DNA of 64,000 nucleotides, taken from contig NZ_JAJUXG010000001.1 in the NCBI RefSeq assembly GCF_021390535.1, positions 434,001 to 498,000 on the forward strand. The letters run 5' to 3'. Source of the stretch: Dyadobacter sp. CY312. GTDB taxonomy: Bacteria; Bacteroidota; Bacteroidia; Cytophagales; Spirosomataceae. The notes below the pieces were generated by a model that did not search any database, was not told the origin of the DNA, and saw only the letters and a program-made list of their open reading frames with translations. Below, piece by piece: positions 35,272 through 43,661 of this stretch. Every line of letters starts with the position of its first letter. Position 1 is the first letter of the stretch. Position numbers and translations under genes: made by a program.

Positions 35272-36495
35272 ATGAAAGGCTTTGTACACGTTAGAGTGGC
35301 ACTTTTACTTTTAACAATTAACTTTTTGTCTAAAGGGCAGGATGTCGCTGTTTTTGAAAAGACTTATGATAGAATTTCCACAGAAACGGCACAAAAAAAT
35401 TTAGACGCTGCACTGGTCAGCGCGGATTCATTATACAGTGCTTCGAACAAGCCTTTGCTGCAGATTAGAAGCCTGATTCTCATTGCCAGACTTTACCAGC
35501 AAAAAGAAGATCTGAACAAATCGATTGAGTATGTTTTAAAAGCAGAGCAGCTTGCCACCGAAACAGGTGATTACACCTGGCAGGCAAAAGCAAATAGTTA
35601 TTTAGCAGGGCTGTACCGCATGATAGAGCTCTATGAAAAGTCTAAAAGTTACTCTGAAAAAGCGCTGAAAATTATTCCTTATATCAAAGATCCAGAGCAG
35701 GCAAACAGTACCCGGGGGTTGATGTTGCAAGAACTTTCATTTGCAAATATGGACCAGGGAAACCATAAGCAGGCAATCGGATATTTGCAGCAGGCAGCAC
35801 AGAGTATCAATAAATTAAAAAAGAACAGGGGACTTAACCTATTGAATAATGAGCGGCTCTTAGGGGATAATTACCGCCTTTTGGCCAGTTACGATTCAGC
35901 GCTTATACATTACCGCAAGGCAATCGCCTTGAGCTCCGCTGTGCCGGTCGGATATGTAACCTGTCTTGTTTACAAAGGAATTGCAGAAACATTATTGGAA
36001 AAGGGGGATTTACGAGAGGTCAAAGGTTACCTGGATAAAGCACAGAAAATTGCCGATGAATCTCAATATTTGCAGATACAAGAATCCGTGTACGATCTTT
36101 CTAAGCAATATTATGCAAGGGTGAAGGATCAGAATGGACTGGTCACTGCCCGCGAAAAAAAAGATTCAGTTACGGGGATACTATTAGATAAACGGGCCGG
36201 ATTACTCGATGGGATGTATTCTGAGGTGGAACAGGAAGGGGTGAGAATGGCCATGATAAACGGTCAAAAGAATATTGCTATTCTGATAAGCGTCGTTTTG
36301 TTGTTAGCCTGTATTGCTTTTTTTATAATGTATAGGAGAAAGCAAAAGACAGAACTGGCCAGGGTTAAACAGATTCTCGAGCAACAGAACAACAGGAAAA
36401 GCCAGCAGGGAGAGGAGCAAAATACCCTTGGTTCAATGATGGCACTTCAATTAGCGGAAGATACCTCGATTTTGCCTGTGAAAGACGATAAATAA
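35272..36495 (+). CDS. TPR-transmembrane protein, N-terminal part of a split regulator
   Basis: 407 residues: signal-like N-terminus, TPR repeats (~45-310), one transmembrane helix (~323-345, 'NIAILISVVLLLACIAFFIMY') and a short charged cytoplasmic stretch. In Bacteroidota such TPR-TM proteins usually continue into an AraC-type DNA-binding domain. Here a TAA at 36493-36495 ends the frame, and the AraC domain follows in the same frame 30 nt later. So this is one ancestral gene cut by one in-frame stop, or a split pair. The TPR part would be periplasmic and sense a signal. Confidence 0.8.
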   Translation: MKGFVHVRVALLLLTINFLSKGQDVAVFEKTYDRISTETAQKNLDAALVSADSLYSASNKPLLQIRSLILIARLYQQKEDLNKSIEYVLKAEQLATETGDYTWQAKANSYLAGLYRMIELYEKSKSYSEKALKIIPYIKDPEQANSTRGLMLQELSFANMDQGNHKQAIGYLQQAAQSINKLKKNRGLNLLNNERLLGDNYRLLASYDSALIHYRKAIALSSAVPVGYVTCLVYKGIAETLLEKGDLREVKGYLDKAQKIADESQYLQIQESVYDLSKQYYARVKDQNGLVTAREKKDSVTGILLDKRAGLLDGMYSEVEQEGVRMAMINGQKNIAILISVVLLLACIAFFIMYRRKQKTELARVKQILEQQNNRKSQQGEEQNTLGSMMALQLAEDTSILPVKDDK

Positions 36496-36525
36496 ACAGA
36501 TCCAAGTGACATCCAACGAAAATTG

Positions 36526-36885
36526 ATGCCTGCTGAAACAGAACACTATTTGCTAATAAAACTAAATGAATTTGAAAAATCCGAGATCTTCTTAGAGAAT
36601 AGTTTTTCTCTTCCTTCACTGGCTTCCTGGATGGAGACAAATACCAAGTATCTGTCTTACCTCATTAAGAAGCATAAGAATACCGACTTTAATTCCTATA
36701 TCAACGCGCTTCGCATAGACTTTGTAATTGAAATGCTGAAAGCACATCCACAGTGGAGACAGTATAAGATCAGCGCACTTGCCGCTATGTCAGGATTTTC
36801 TTCTCACAGTCAGTTTACAGCGGTATTCAAAACGCACACCGGGTTATCTCCATCCATTTTTATCAAACACCTCTCCAAGGAGTGA
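36526..36885 (+). CDS. AraC-type DNA-binding protein, C-terminal part of the split regulator
   Basis: 119 residues, mostly an AraC/XylS helix-turn-helix pair ('LASWMETNTKYLSYLIKKHKNTDFNSYINALRIDFVIEML' and 'ISALAAMSGFSSHSQFTAVFKTHTGLSPSIFIKHL'). It is in the same frame as the TPR-TM gene before it, separated only by a TAA and 10 sense codons. Whether it is made on its own from ATG 36526, by readthrough, or not at all cannot be read. If made alone, it would lack the membrane sensor. Confidence 0.75.
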   Translation: MPAETEHYLLIKLNEFEKSEIFLENSFSLPSLASWMETNTKYLSYLIKKHKNTDFNSYINALRIDFVIEMLKAHPQWRQYKISALAAMSGFSSHSQFTAVFKTHTGLSPSIFIKHLSKE

Positions 36886-37129
36886 ATGTGTCCTTTCGAA
36901 GAAGAAAAATGTACATTCTGGCTTGCGACGATATCCGGCTGATGTTGCCATGCTTTAAAATGGCCGCAGTGAAACTTGGTATACACATCGCCATACAAAA
37001 GTTACCCACAAAGCAGGCTGACTTTTTGATCCGATTCAGCGATTGTTATCATCTCAAAAAGATTTTAACAAAAACCAACTGCAAAACACTGCGAAATCGT
37101 CCTTGTTAAAAAAGACTTCAAACTCTTGG

Positions 37130-37270
37130 TGGAAAATTCGGACAGTTTGACCATTAATAGATCATTAGTCATTAAGAGTTAAACAGCTAACAACGATTCA
37201 TTTAAACGGTCAATTTCTTCCAATGTAATTAACTACCGAAATGCGGTGATCCATGGCTCCGAATTTTCCA
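37130..37270 (-). mobile_element. Small inverted-repeat element (MITE-like), copy D, inverted
   Basis: 141 bp with perfect 13-bp ends TGGAAAATTCGGA (37130) and TCCGAATTTTCCA (to 37270). Read on the minus strand it follows the same order as copies B and C: GGAGCC, GATCACC, a TTCGG block, then TTGACCG and TTAAA. No transposase, no clear target-site duplication. Confidence 0.65.
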
Positions 37271-37332
37271 GTTTAATGTCGCATATTGAAAAACAGAATT
37301 GTACAAAGTTAAATGGTGAGCTGATATCACAG

Positions 37333-37364
37333 AGTATACTGGTATAATAATGATACCAAATACT
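37333..37364. promoter_or_regulatory. Nested dyad, candidate HxlR operator
   Basis: Inner GGTAT (37341-37345) / ATACC (37353-37357) and outer AGTAT (37333-37337) / ATACT (37360-37364) share almost the same centre, right before a TACCTTTG (-7) element. The HxlR-type regulator encoded after the SDR gene is the natural candidate to bind it. Confidence 0.5.
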
Positions 37365-37367
37365 ATT

Positions 37368-37375
37368 TACCTTTG
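37368..37375 (+). promoter_or_regulatory. -7 promoter element of the SDR gene
   Basis: TACCTTTG fits TAnnTTTG, 24 nt before the ATG, directly after the nested dyad. Confidence 0.5.
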
Positions 37376-37399
37376 TCAAAAAAATAATTCAAGAGACAA

Positions 37400-38140
37400 A
37401 TGGAAAATTTAAGAGGGAAAAATGCCCTGGTCACTGGCGGGAATAGCGGCATTGGTTATGCGGCTGCAAAAGAATTGAAAGCGCAGGGGGCAGATGTAAT
37501 CATTACGGGCCGACGAGAAAATGTAATACAGGAAGCAGCAGCTGACCTTGGTGTAACTGGTTTTGTGAGCGATCAGAGTAAAGTTGCAGATATCGAAGCG
37601 CTGGTAAAACGGGTTAGCGAACAATTTGGTAAACTTGATATCTTGTTCATCAATGCAGGTGTGCTAGGTGGCGCGGGAATTGAAACCGCGACGGAAAATG
37701 ACTTCGATTATGTCATTGACGTAAATTTCAAAGGGGCCTATTTTACGCTCAGCAGATTCATTCCGATCCTGAATGAGGGCGCTTCAGTCGTGTTTTTGTC
37801 GTCCAATGTTGTCGGCATGAATGGCGCTAATTCTTCCATTTACACCTCCAGTAAGGCGGCGTTGAATGCGATAATGAAAATTGCGGCGATTGAACTGGCA
37901 CCGCGGAAGATCCGGGTGAATGCAATCAGTCCCGGCCCGACGCAGACTGAAATTTTGAATAAAATGGGCTTGGATCCGGCAGCCCGCCTGGCATTGGACG
38001 ACTGGATGATCGAGCGCATTCCGCTGAAAAAAATCGGAAGTGCCGACGATGTTGCTAAAATGGTAACCTACTTTTCCGGAGACGCTTCGAGCTTTATTAC
38101 AGGCGCAGAAATCGTTATGGACGGCGGTATGAGTCTTTGA
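37400..38140 (+). CDS. SDR-family NAD(P)-dependent oxidoreductase
   Basis: A 246-residue classical short-chain dehydrogenase: cofactor motif 'VTGGNSGIGYAAA' (TGxxxGIG), 'NAGV' core, catalytic serine in 'SSNVV' and 'YTSSK' (YxxxK), then 'NAISPGPTQTEI' and the C-terminal 'ITGAEIVMDGGM'. The substrate is not evident. It is followed by an HxlR-type regulator gene 102 nt downstream and has a dyad at its promoter, so it is probably induced by an electrophile or redox signal. Confidence 0.92.
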   Translation: MENLRGKNALVTGGNSGIGYAAAKELKAQGADVIITGRRENVIQEAAADLGVTGFVSDQSKVADIEALVKRVSEQFGKLDILFINAGVLGGAGIETATENDFDYVIDVNFKGAYFTLSRFIPILNEGASVVFLSSNVVGMNGANSSIYTSSKAALNAIMKIAAIELAPRKIRVNAISPGPTQTEILNKMGLDPAARLALDDWMIERIPLKKIGSADDVAKMVTYFSGDASSFITGAEIVMDGGMSL

Positions 38141-38242
38141 CAATTTAGGGAATTTGCATTCATTGAAGCAAAGCACAGGTGGGAACCGCCTGTGCTCTTT
38201 GCATGTTCATCGTAATGATTGGCACCGAAAAGAAGCAGCATA

Positions 38243-38626
38243 ATGAATGAAGAACAGATCAGGAAGGCGGGAGAAATCCTGTCAGATCCGAGAAACCAGA
38301 AGCAGGAAGTTCAGGCACTGCAGGATACCATGTACGTCATTGGTGGAAAATGGAGGCTCTTAATTATCAATTCAATATGCAATGGCAACAGGCGTTTTCG
38401 GGATATTCAAAGAAGTATTCCCGGTATCACGACGAGGATGTTGTCCAAGGAATTAAAGGATATGGAAGCCAATCAACTGATTAAACGCACCGTCACGCCC
38501 GATACGCCCGTTTTAGTTGAGTATACGGAAACGGATTACTGCATGTCGTTTGGTGGAATCATTTTGGAAATGATTAGTTGGGGGAAACAGCACCGGGAAA
38601 AAGTAATGAAAGATCAAAGCGAATAA
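38243..38626 (+). CDS. HxlR-family winged-helix regulator
   Basis: A 127-residue HxlR/MarR-like regulator with 'VIGGKWRLLIINSICNGNRRFRDIQRSIPGITTRMLSKELKDME', the family hallmark. The usual N-terminal redox cysteine of HypR/QorR types ('CP...L..IGGKW') is not present at that site, so a simple cysteine switch is unlikely. The frame reaches a TTG at 38219, but the ATG at 38243 is the better start. It follows the SDR gene and probably controls that gene and itself. Confidence 0.9.
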   Translation: MNEEQIRKAGEILSDPRNQKQEVQALQDTMYVIGGKWRLLIINSICNGNRRFRDIQRSIPGITTRMLSKELKDMEANQLIKRTVTPDTPVLVEYTETDYCMSFGGIILEMISWGKQHREKVMKDQSE

Positions 38627-38698
38627 ATGCAAAAAAACCAGTCATCGCCTCGTGTTTTTGACTTGACTGGTTCTAACCTCTACTGCTTTTAGTACGAA

Positions 38699-39079
38699 CT
38701 AAATCCTGCTGTAAGTAGCGGGATACAGCTTTCTGAACATTGCATAAGTGACGGTAACCATTACAAATGCAATGACTGCGTCAATGGTGGAGGGCAAGCT
38801 GAGGACGGCCAGTTTTGAAAAGAATGCAAAGATGATGTCAAAGAACACACCTGCGAAAACCCATTCTTTTAATCTTAACAATCGGTTGGGAGTCAGCAGC
38901 ACGGCCACACCGGAAAGTTTGGCTACGCCCAGAATATAAATGAAATGGGCAGGATAGCCGAGTTGCTGCGTGATTTCCCAAACCAGAGGATTTTTGGTCA
39001 GTTCAAAAAAGCCACTTGCACCAAACCATAATGAAGTCAATGCTGCGCCTGTCCAATAGATAACTTTTGAAGTTTTCAT
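38699..39079 (-). CDS. DoxX-like membrane protein
   Basis: A 126-residue integral membrane protein with four transmembrane helices, matching the DoxX-like family ('GASGFFELTKNP', 'LGYPAHFIYILGVAKLSGVAVLLTPN', 'LKEWVFAGVFFDIIFAF'). Members occur in many Bacteroidota with unclear roles (quinone/thiosulfate link in archaea, redox stress in others). It is convergent with the HxlR gene and monocistronic. Confidence 0.88.
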   Translation of the reverse strand: MKTSKVIYWTGAALTSLWFGASGFFELTKNPLVWEITQQLGYPAHFIYILGVAKLSGVAVLLTPNRLLRLKEWVFAGVFFDIIFAFFSKLAVLSLPSTIDAVIAFVMVTVTYAMFRKLYPATYSRI

Positions 39080-39304
39080 GATCGTTTTGTTTTTAAGTTC
39101 AGAGGCGAAATTGCGGTGTTTTGAAGTGCAGCGATATCAGAATGACCTCGAACCGGACGATTAGGAGGGTGAATTAGACAAAGCGTAAAACAATTGTCCG
39201 AGTTTAAGTTTTTCGCTGTCTAACTCACCTTTATCAATGTCTTATTCACAGTAAACTTTGTCTGACTTAGGGCTTTGTAGCTCAGGAATGGAAGTGATCC
39301 AATA

Positions 39305-39312
39305 TAAATTTG
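39305..39312 (+). promoter_or_regulatory. -7-like element before the P460 gene
   Basis: TAAATTTG fits TAnnTTTG, 29 nt before the ATG. A TTG lies 27 nt upstream of it, a little farther than usual. Confidence 0.4.
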
Positions 39313-39341
39313 AGCTTTGGTAGTCAGATAATTACATTAAA

Positions 39342-40274
39342 ATGAAAAAACTGGGGTTAACATTTTACAAAGGTGCGGCGATCATGGTCGTTGTGATCTT
39401 TTTGGGACTGCAGGTAAGCTCACCTTCCATTGAAAACCCGCCTGTGACGACCGAGATTTCGGTTCCGACCGATGTGAAGCAGATATTGGAGCGGGCTTGT
39501 TATGATTGCCATTCCAATGAAGCAAAAGTGGAATGGTTTGATAAGATTGCGCCGGCGTCTTTCCTGGTTGCGCATGATGTTAATGAGGCGCGCTCGCGGT
39601 TTAATTTTTCGGAATGGGATAAGAATCCGGTGGGTGTACAGGAATTGTTGCTTTGGGAAATGGTGAATGCGATCGAGCAGGAGAAAATGCCTTTGAAACG
39701 TTACCAGCTGGCGCATCCGGGTGGCAAGGTGTCTGAATCTGAGCTGGCGGTTTTGAAACAATATGTGAACACGCTTCCCGGACGGCATAAGGTTGATACA
39801 GCCAGGATTGTTGCTAAAACTTCTTCAATTCAAAAAGTTTTAGCTGAAAAAATGCCGGTTTCCTTAAATGGGATTCCCTATTCCGCGGACTACAAAAACT
39901 GGAAGATTATCAGCCTTACCGACAAATTCGACGGTGGCAGCATGCGGATCGTCTACGGAAACGACATTATGGTGAAAGCCATTGAAAATCGCCAGCTTCC
40001 TTTTCCCGACGGAGCACGAATTGTAAAGGTTGTTTGGGGAAAGCAGGCGGAGGATAAAGAAGGAAATGTGTTGCCCGGCAACTTTCAAAATGCACAGTTC
40101 ATGATCAAAGACAGCAAGAAATACAGCGCAACCGAAGGATGGGGATTTGCCAAATTCGATGGACTTGATCTGAAACCCTCTGGCAAAACCATCCTGTTCG
40201 AGCAGACTTGCGCCAATTGTCACCGGCTGCTGGCACCTGAAAATGATTTTGTATTCAACATCCCGACCAAATAA
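39342..40274 (+). CDS. Haem-binding domain plus cytochrome P460-like protein
   Basis: A 310-residue exported protein with an N-terminal signal/anchor. Residues ~45-150 form the haem-binding domain with C53-x-x-C56-H57 ('ACYDCHSNEAKVEWFDKIAPASFLVAHDV'). Residues ~175-305 match cytochrome P460 ('DFDGGSMRIVYGNDIMVKA'-type start, 'GFAKFDGLDLKP', 'CANCHRL'), with a second c-type site CANCH near the end. It should be a periplasmic di-haem protein in electron transfer or in detoxification of nitrogen oxides; the activity is not known. The next gene, 11 nt downstream, encodes a P460-like lipoprotein. Confidence 0.82.
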   Translation: MKKLGLTFYKGAAIMVVVIFLGLQVSSPSIENPPVTTEISVPTDVKQILERACYDCHSNEAKVEWFDKIAPASFLVAHDVNEARSRFNFSEWDKNPVGVQELLLWEMVNAIEQEKMPLKRYQLAHPGGKVSESELAVLKQYVNTLPGRHKVDTARIVAKTSSIQKVLAEKMPVSLNGIPYSADYKNWKIISLTDKFDGGSMRIVYGNDIMVKAIENRQLPFPDGARIVKVVWGKQAEDKEGNVLPGNFQNAQFMIKDSKKYSATEGWGFAKFDGLDLKPSGKTILFEQTCANCHRLLAPENDFVFNIPTK

Positions 40275-40285
40275 ATTCTATCAAA

Positions 40286-40747
40286 ATGAAATCCACCATT
40301 TCACTATGTATCATTGCGCTGGTACTTTTAATGCTGTCCTGCGACGACCGCAACACTGCTCATCTGGCACCGGAATACCTGTATGATGCCGGAAATCAGA
40401 TGGTGATTAAATCTATCATTAATAACAAGAAGGGCACTATTTCAATGCTGTATGGAAATGAGCTTGCCCTGCAAGCTGCTTCTGATTCACTGTCCAAACC
40501 AAACATTGGCGCACACTATACATTGGTAACCTGGAAACAAAAACCAATGCCTCAATGGTACGGTACCAATATGAATGGAGACATTTATTCCATAGAGCAT
40601 TTGAAAGTTGTACAAAGAAATGAGGCGCGATTTGCTTTTGACTATGATTTCCAGAGCGAGAAAGGTTATCAGCCTGGTGACGACCGACCGGAAAAGGAAG
40701 AGCGGATCAAATTTATAACTTCCCAACGAGCCGCCGTTTTTCCTTAA
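40286..40747 (+). CDS. P460-like lipoprotein without haem site
   Basis: A 153-residue lipoprotein (lipobox LMLSC, cysteine 19). The segment 'GTISMLYGNELALQAASDS' followed by 'YTLVTWKQKPMPQWYGTNMNGDIYSIEHLKVV' runs parallel to the P460 domain of the gene before it ('MRIVYGNDIMVKAIENR' ... 'IVKVVWGKQ'), but there is no CxxCH. It may be a haem-less paralogue that binds the first protein or a ligand. It is translationally close (11-nt gap) and probably co-transcribed. Confidence 0.6.
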   Translation: MKSTISLCIIALVLLMLSCDDRNTAHLAPEYLYDAGNQMVIKSIINNKKGTISMLYGNELALQAASDSLSKPNIGAHYTLVTWKQKPMPQWYGTNMNGDIYSIEHLKVVQRNEARFAFDYDFQSEKGYQPGDDRPEKEERIKFITSQRAAVFP

Positions 40748-40783
40748 TGAAACTGGAATCGCACATTGACCGACTTATTTGAT

Positions 40784-41806
40784 ATGGTAACAAAAGCAGC
40801 TTTCAAAGTCTCAAACAAAATCATTTGGACCAGTTCCATTGTGATCGGTTTGCTTTCCTCGGTACCTCAGTTGGCTTCGAACCAGTTTGTGCCATTGGAA
40901 GCGGCTGTGAATGCGGGTATTACGGCTGCGTTTGCTGTGATTATGTGGTATTTCAATATTTACATGCTTTCGCAAAAAAGCAACCGGCCGCAGGGACAGC
41001 AAATATCATATTCTAAATTGCTCAACTCACTAGCATTTGGTCTTGTCATTATGCTTGGACTGGCTTATATTCAACAGCTTATCCTTTCGCATATTGATTT
41101 CGGTCCTGCCATGCTAATGGTGGAAGTGCGAGGGATTTTGATCAATCTTGTGTTTTATATGTTCCTGAATATGCTGCAACAGAATTATGAAAACCAGCAT
41201 GTGAGCATGGAATTGGAGCGGTTTCGAAACGATAACCTAAGTGCGCAATATGACCTCTTGAAACAGCAGGTGAACCCGCATTTTTTGTTCAATAGCCTGA
41301 ATACGCTTAAAGCAATGGTCGAAACCGGCGATCAGCAATCGGTGGATTTTATATTAAAACTCGCCAACTTTTACCGCTACACGCTGGAAAGCCGCAAGCT
41401 GGATCTGATTCCTTTGAAAGAAGAAATGGAGATTCTGAATGCGTATATTTTTCTGCAAAAGGCCAGGTTTGAAGATGGATTTATTTTCCAAAACAAACTT
41501 GATGATGCCGTTACAGATACGTTAATCCCACCATTTACATTACAATTACTGGTTGAAAACTGCCTCAAACACAACATTGTCTCACTAACCCGGCCTTTAC
41601 AGATCCGCATTTTCTTGGAGGGTGAAAGCATTGTTGTTGAAAATCGGGTTCAGCTCAAAAAGAACAAGGAAGATTCCCTGGGCGTGGGATTGAAAAACAT
41701 TGAGCTCAAATACAGTCATTTATTAAATAAAAAGGTGGAGGTAATTAACGACCAAGACCTATTTAAGGTTAAACTTCCTGTCATTTATGAACATCGTAAT
41801 CATTGA
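40784..41806 (+). CDS. LytS/YehU-type sensor histidine kinase
   Basis: A 340-residue membrane histidine kinase. Four transmembrane helices (~10-130), then the His_kinase domain with 'QVNPHFLFNSLNTLKAMV' (phospho-acceptor H) and an ATP-binding part with 'PPFTLQLLVENCLKHNI' and 'GVGLKNIELKYSHL'. This type pairs with LytTR regulators; the partner gene overlaps by 20 nt. The extracellular part is very short, so it may sense membrane state or small molecules. Start: ATG 40784, not the TTG at 40766. Confidence 0.92.
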   Translation: MVTKAAFKVSNKIIWTSSIVIGLLSSVPQLASNQFVPLEAAVNAGITAAFAVIMWYFNIYMLSQKSNRPQGQQISYSKLLNSLAFGLVIMLGLAYIQQLILSHIDFGPAMLMVEVRGILINLVFYMFLNMLQQNYENQHVSMELERFRNDNLSAQYDLLKQQVNPHFLFNSLNTLKAMVETGDQQSVDFILKLANFYRYTLESRKLDLIPLKEEMEILNAYIFLQKARFEDGFIFQNKLDDAVTDTLIPPFTLQLLVENCLKHNIVSLTRPLQIRIFLEGESIVVENRVQLKKNKEDSLGVGLKNIELKYSHLLNKKVEVINDQDLFKVKLPVIYEHRNH

Positions 41807-42548
41807 GGACGAGCTGAAAACAGCCAGATCCCTTGAAAACATGCTCCGACAACTGCGTCCGGCAGCCAAAATCACCGGTCCGTATCAGAGCGTCGAAGAA
41901 TCGGTTGAAGCACTTTCGGCGGAACCGCAGCCAGACTTGATTTTCATGGACATTCAATTGGCCGACGGACTAAGTTTTGAGATTTTCAAATCCGTGGAGA
42001 TCGTTTGTCCGGTCGTTTTTTGTACCGCTTTCGATGAGTATTCGCTCGAAGCCTTCAAACGGAATGGCGTGGATTACGTACTGAAACCATTCGCGAAAGA
42101 AAACATTGAAAGCGCACTCAACAAAGTCGACGACCTGAAAAACTTTTTCCAGCAAAAAGTAATTCCTGACCTGAGCGAGTTACTGAACAGGATGGCTCCG
42201 CAAGCGGAGAAAACCAGTTTTTTGGTGTTCAAACATCAGAAATACACGACAGTCCAAACCGCACAGATCGCCTTTTTCTACATTCGGAATGAAACATCAA
42301 TGATCATGTGTTTCGATGGGCAAGAATTTTCACTGAGCCAATCTCTCGATCAGATCGCAGCGTCTGTGAGCCAGAAGCAATTTTTCCGGATGAACCGGCA
42401 GTATCTGGTCAACTTTTCTGCGATCAAGGAAATTGAGCATTATTTTATGCGAAAACTATATGTTAAGCTTGTTATAGAAACGCCTGATCAACTGCTGATC
42501 AACAAGGAGAAAACGCCATCGTTTCTTGCGTGGATGGAGAACCGTTAG
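41787..42548 (+). CDS. LytTR-family response regulator
   Basis: A 253-residue response regulator: receiver with D7/D8-type acidic pair ('IIEDE'), phospho-acceptor D55 ('IFMDIQLADG') and the lysine in 'DYVLKPF', then a LytTR DNA-binding domain (~150-253, 'FLVFKHQKYTTVQTAQIAFFYIRNE' ... 'FFRMNRQYLVNFSAIKEI'). It forms a two-component pair with the histidine kinase gene it overlaps. Targets are unknown; the DUF1223 gene downstream is one candidate. Confidence 0.95.
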   Translation: MNIVIIEDELKTARSLENMLRQLRPAAKITGPYQSVEESVEALSAEPQPDLIFMDIQLADGLSFEIFKSVEIVCPVVFCTAFDEYSLEAFKRNGVDYVLKPFAKENIESALNKVDDLKNFFQQKVIPDLSELLNRMAPQAEKTSFLVFKHQKYTTVQTAQIAFFYIRNETSMIMCFDGQEFSLSQSLDQIAASVSQKQFFRMNRQYLVNFSAIKEIEHYFMRKLYVKLVIETPDQLLINKEKTPSFLAWMENR

Positions 42549-42671
42549 CACTTAAAATTTTCACGACCGTCATGTCTGATTGGCGGTTTCAATCGTCCTA
42601 TTCAACCTGAATTTTCTCGTTTTTAGCACCGGTAGACCATAGGTTTGGATCACAATTAAAAATCAAAACTT

Positions 42672-43439
42672 ATGGAAAAGACAAAAAGCATTTTGGCGCT
42701 GGCAGTTAGCTTGTTATTCATGGTAACGCTTTCCAGCGGAGCCGCAATTAAGAAACCAACTGATAAAAGAAACGCAAAAGGTGACGGCTTCGTAGTCCTG
42801 GAATTATTCACATCCGAAGGCTGTTCCAGCTGCCCGCGCGCTGATGAGTTACTTGGAAATGTTCAGAAGCAAGCCGGTGACAAACCGATTTACATCCTTG
42901 CTTACCACATTGACTACTGGGATCACCAGGGATGGAGGGACGTTTTCAGCAGTCCCGAACACACCAAACGCCAATATTGGTACGCCAAAAAGCTAAATGC
43001 GCAAGTCTACACACCACAAGTAGTCGTCAACGGCAAAACTGAATTTGTCGGGTCGGACCAGGCAGCCTTAACGAATGTTCTCCATAATAGCCTGCAAGGA
43101 GCCCCGACCAGCTTATTGAAATTAACTGGAAAACCAGAAGCAGGGAAAATGACCCTTACATATGAGGCATCTGGAAACAAGAATGTTAACCTAACGATAG
43201 CAATCGTTCAAAAGAACGCAATTCGTCAAATCAAACGCGGTGAAAATGGTGGACGTACATTGCGGCACGTTCAGGTCGTAAACAGGTTCAACTCTATCAA
43301 GCTCAGTAATACAGGGACTGGGCAGGTTGACATTTCGCTTCCAAATGGATTTACCGCTGGAGAATGGGAGGTTATTGGTTTACTTCAGGATTACAAAACA
43401 GGAGAGATACATGCTGCGACCAGGATGAATGGTAAATAG
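42672..43439 (+). CDS. DUF1223 thioredoxin-like exported protein
   Basis: A 255-residue protein with an N-terminal signal sequence. 'VVLELFTSEGCSSCPRADELLG' is the DUF1223 hallmark with a CxxC (C-S-S-C) in a thioredoxin-like fold; 'AYHIDYWDHQGWRDVFSSPEHT' and 'YTPQVVVNGKTEFVGSD' follow as expected. It is probably a periplasmic thiol-redox protein; the substrate is unknown. Confidence 0.92.
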   Translation: MEKTKSILALAVSLLFMVTLSSGAAIKKPTDKRNAKGDGFVVLELFTSEGCSSCPRADELLGNVQKQAGDKPIYILAYHIDYWDHQGWRDVFSSPEHTKRQYWYAKKLNAQVYTPQVVVNGKTEFVGSDQAALTNVLHNSLQGAPTSLLKLTGKPEAGKMTLTYEASGNKNVNLTIAIVQKNAIRQIKRGENGGRTLRHVQVVNRFNSIKLSNTGTGQVDISLPNGFTAGEWEVIGLLQDYKTGEIHAATRMNGK

Positions 43440-43546
43440 AATGAGAATCATCCAGGTACATGCATTGAAGCCTATAGTAACCGAAAATAATAGAAGAGCG
43501 GGGTTTTATTATTTTCGTTAAACCTATAGTCGCAGCTGTATACTTA

Positions 43547-43579
43547 AGTCACTCTGGCGGCAGCGCCGCCAGAGTGACT
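43547..43579. repeat. 33-bp GC-rich hairpin
   Basis: Perfect 15-bp arms AGTCACTCTGGCGGC (43547-43561) and GCCGCCAGAGTGACT (43565-43579) with an AGC loop. It lies between convergent genes and could stop transcription from both sides, but no T-run follows. It is richer in GC than its surroundings. Confidence 0.7.
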
Positions 43580-43661
43580 GATTACTCAACGTTATAAAAA
43601 ATATGTGTTTGACCGGCAGCTACTGATATGAAGTTAATAAAGGATCAATGTCAGTCAAGCC

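Larger units (their letters stand above)
36886..37399. other. Intergenic region with a MITE-like element and SDR promoter
   Basis: About 510 bases without a supported gene; a 75-codon frame at 36882-37109 has no family features. The region holds an inverted-repeat element (37130-37270) and the regulatory region of the SDR gene (37333-37375). Confidence 0.6.

Noticed and set aside
36882..37109. 75-codon frame after the AraC-type gene
   Set aside because: Starts at the stop of the AraC gene but shows no domain, and relatives cannot be checked here.
37784..38176. 130-codon minus-strand frame over the SDR gene
   Set aside because: Shadow of the SDR gene; no recognisable domain.
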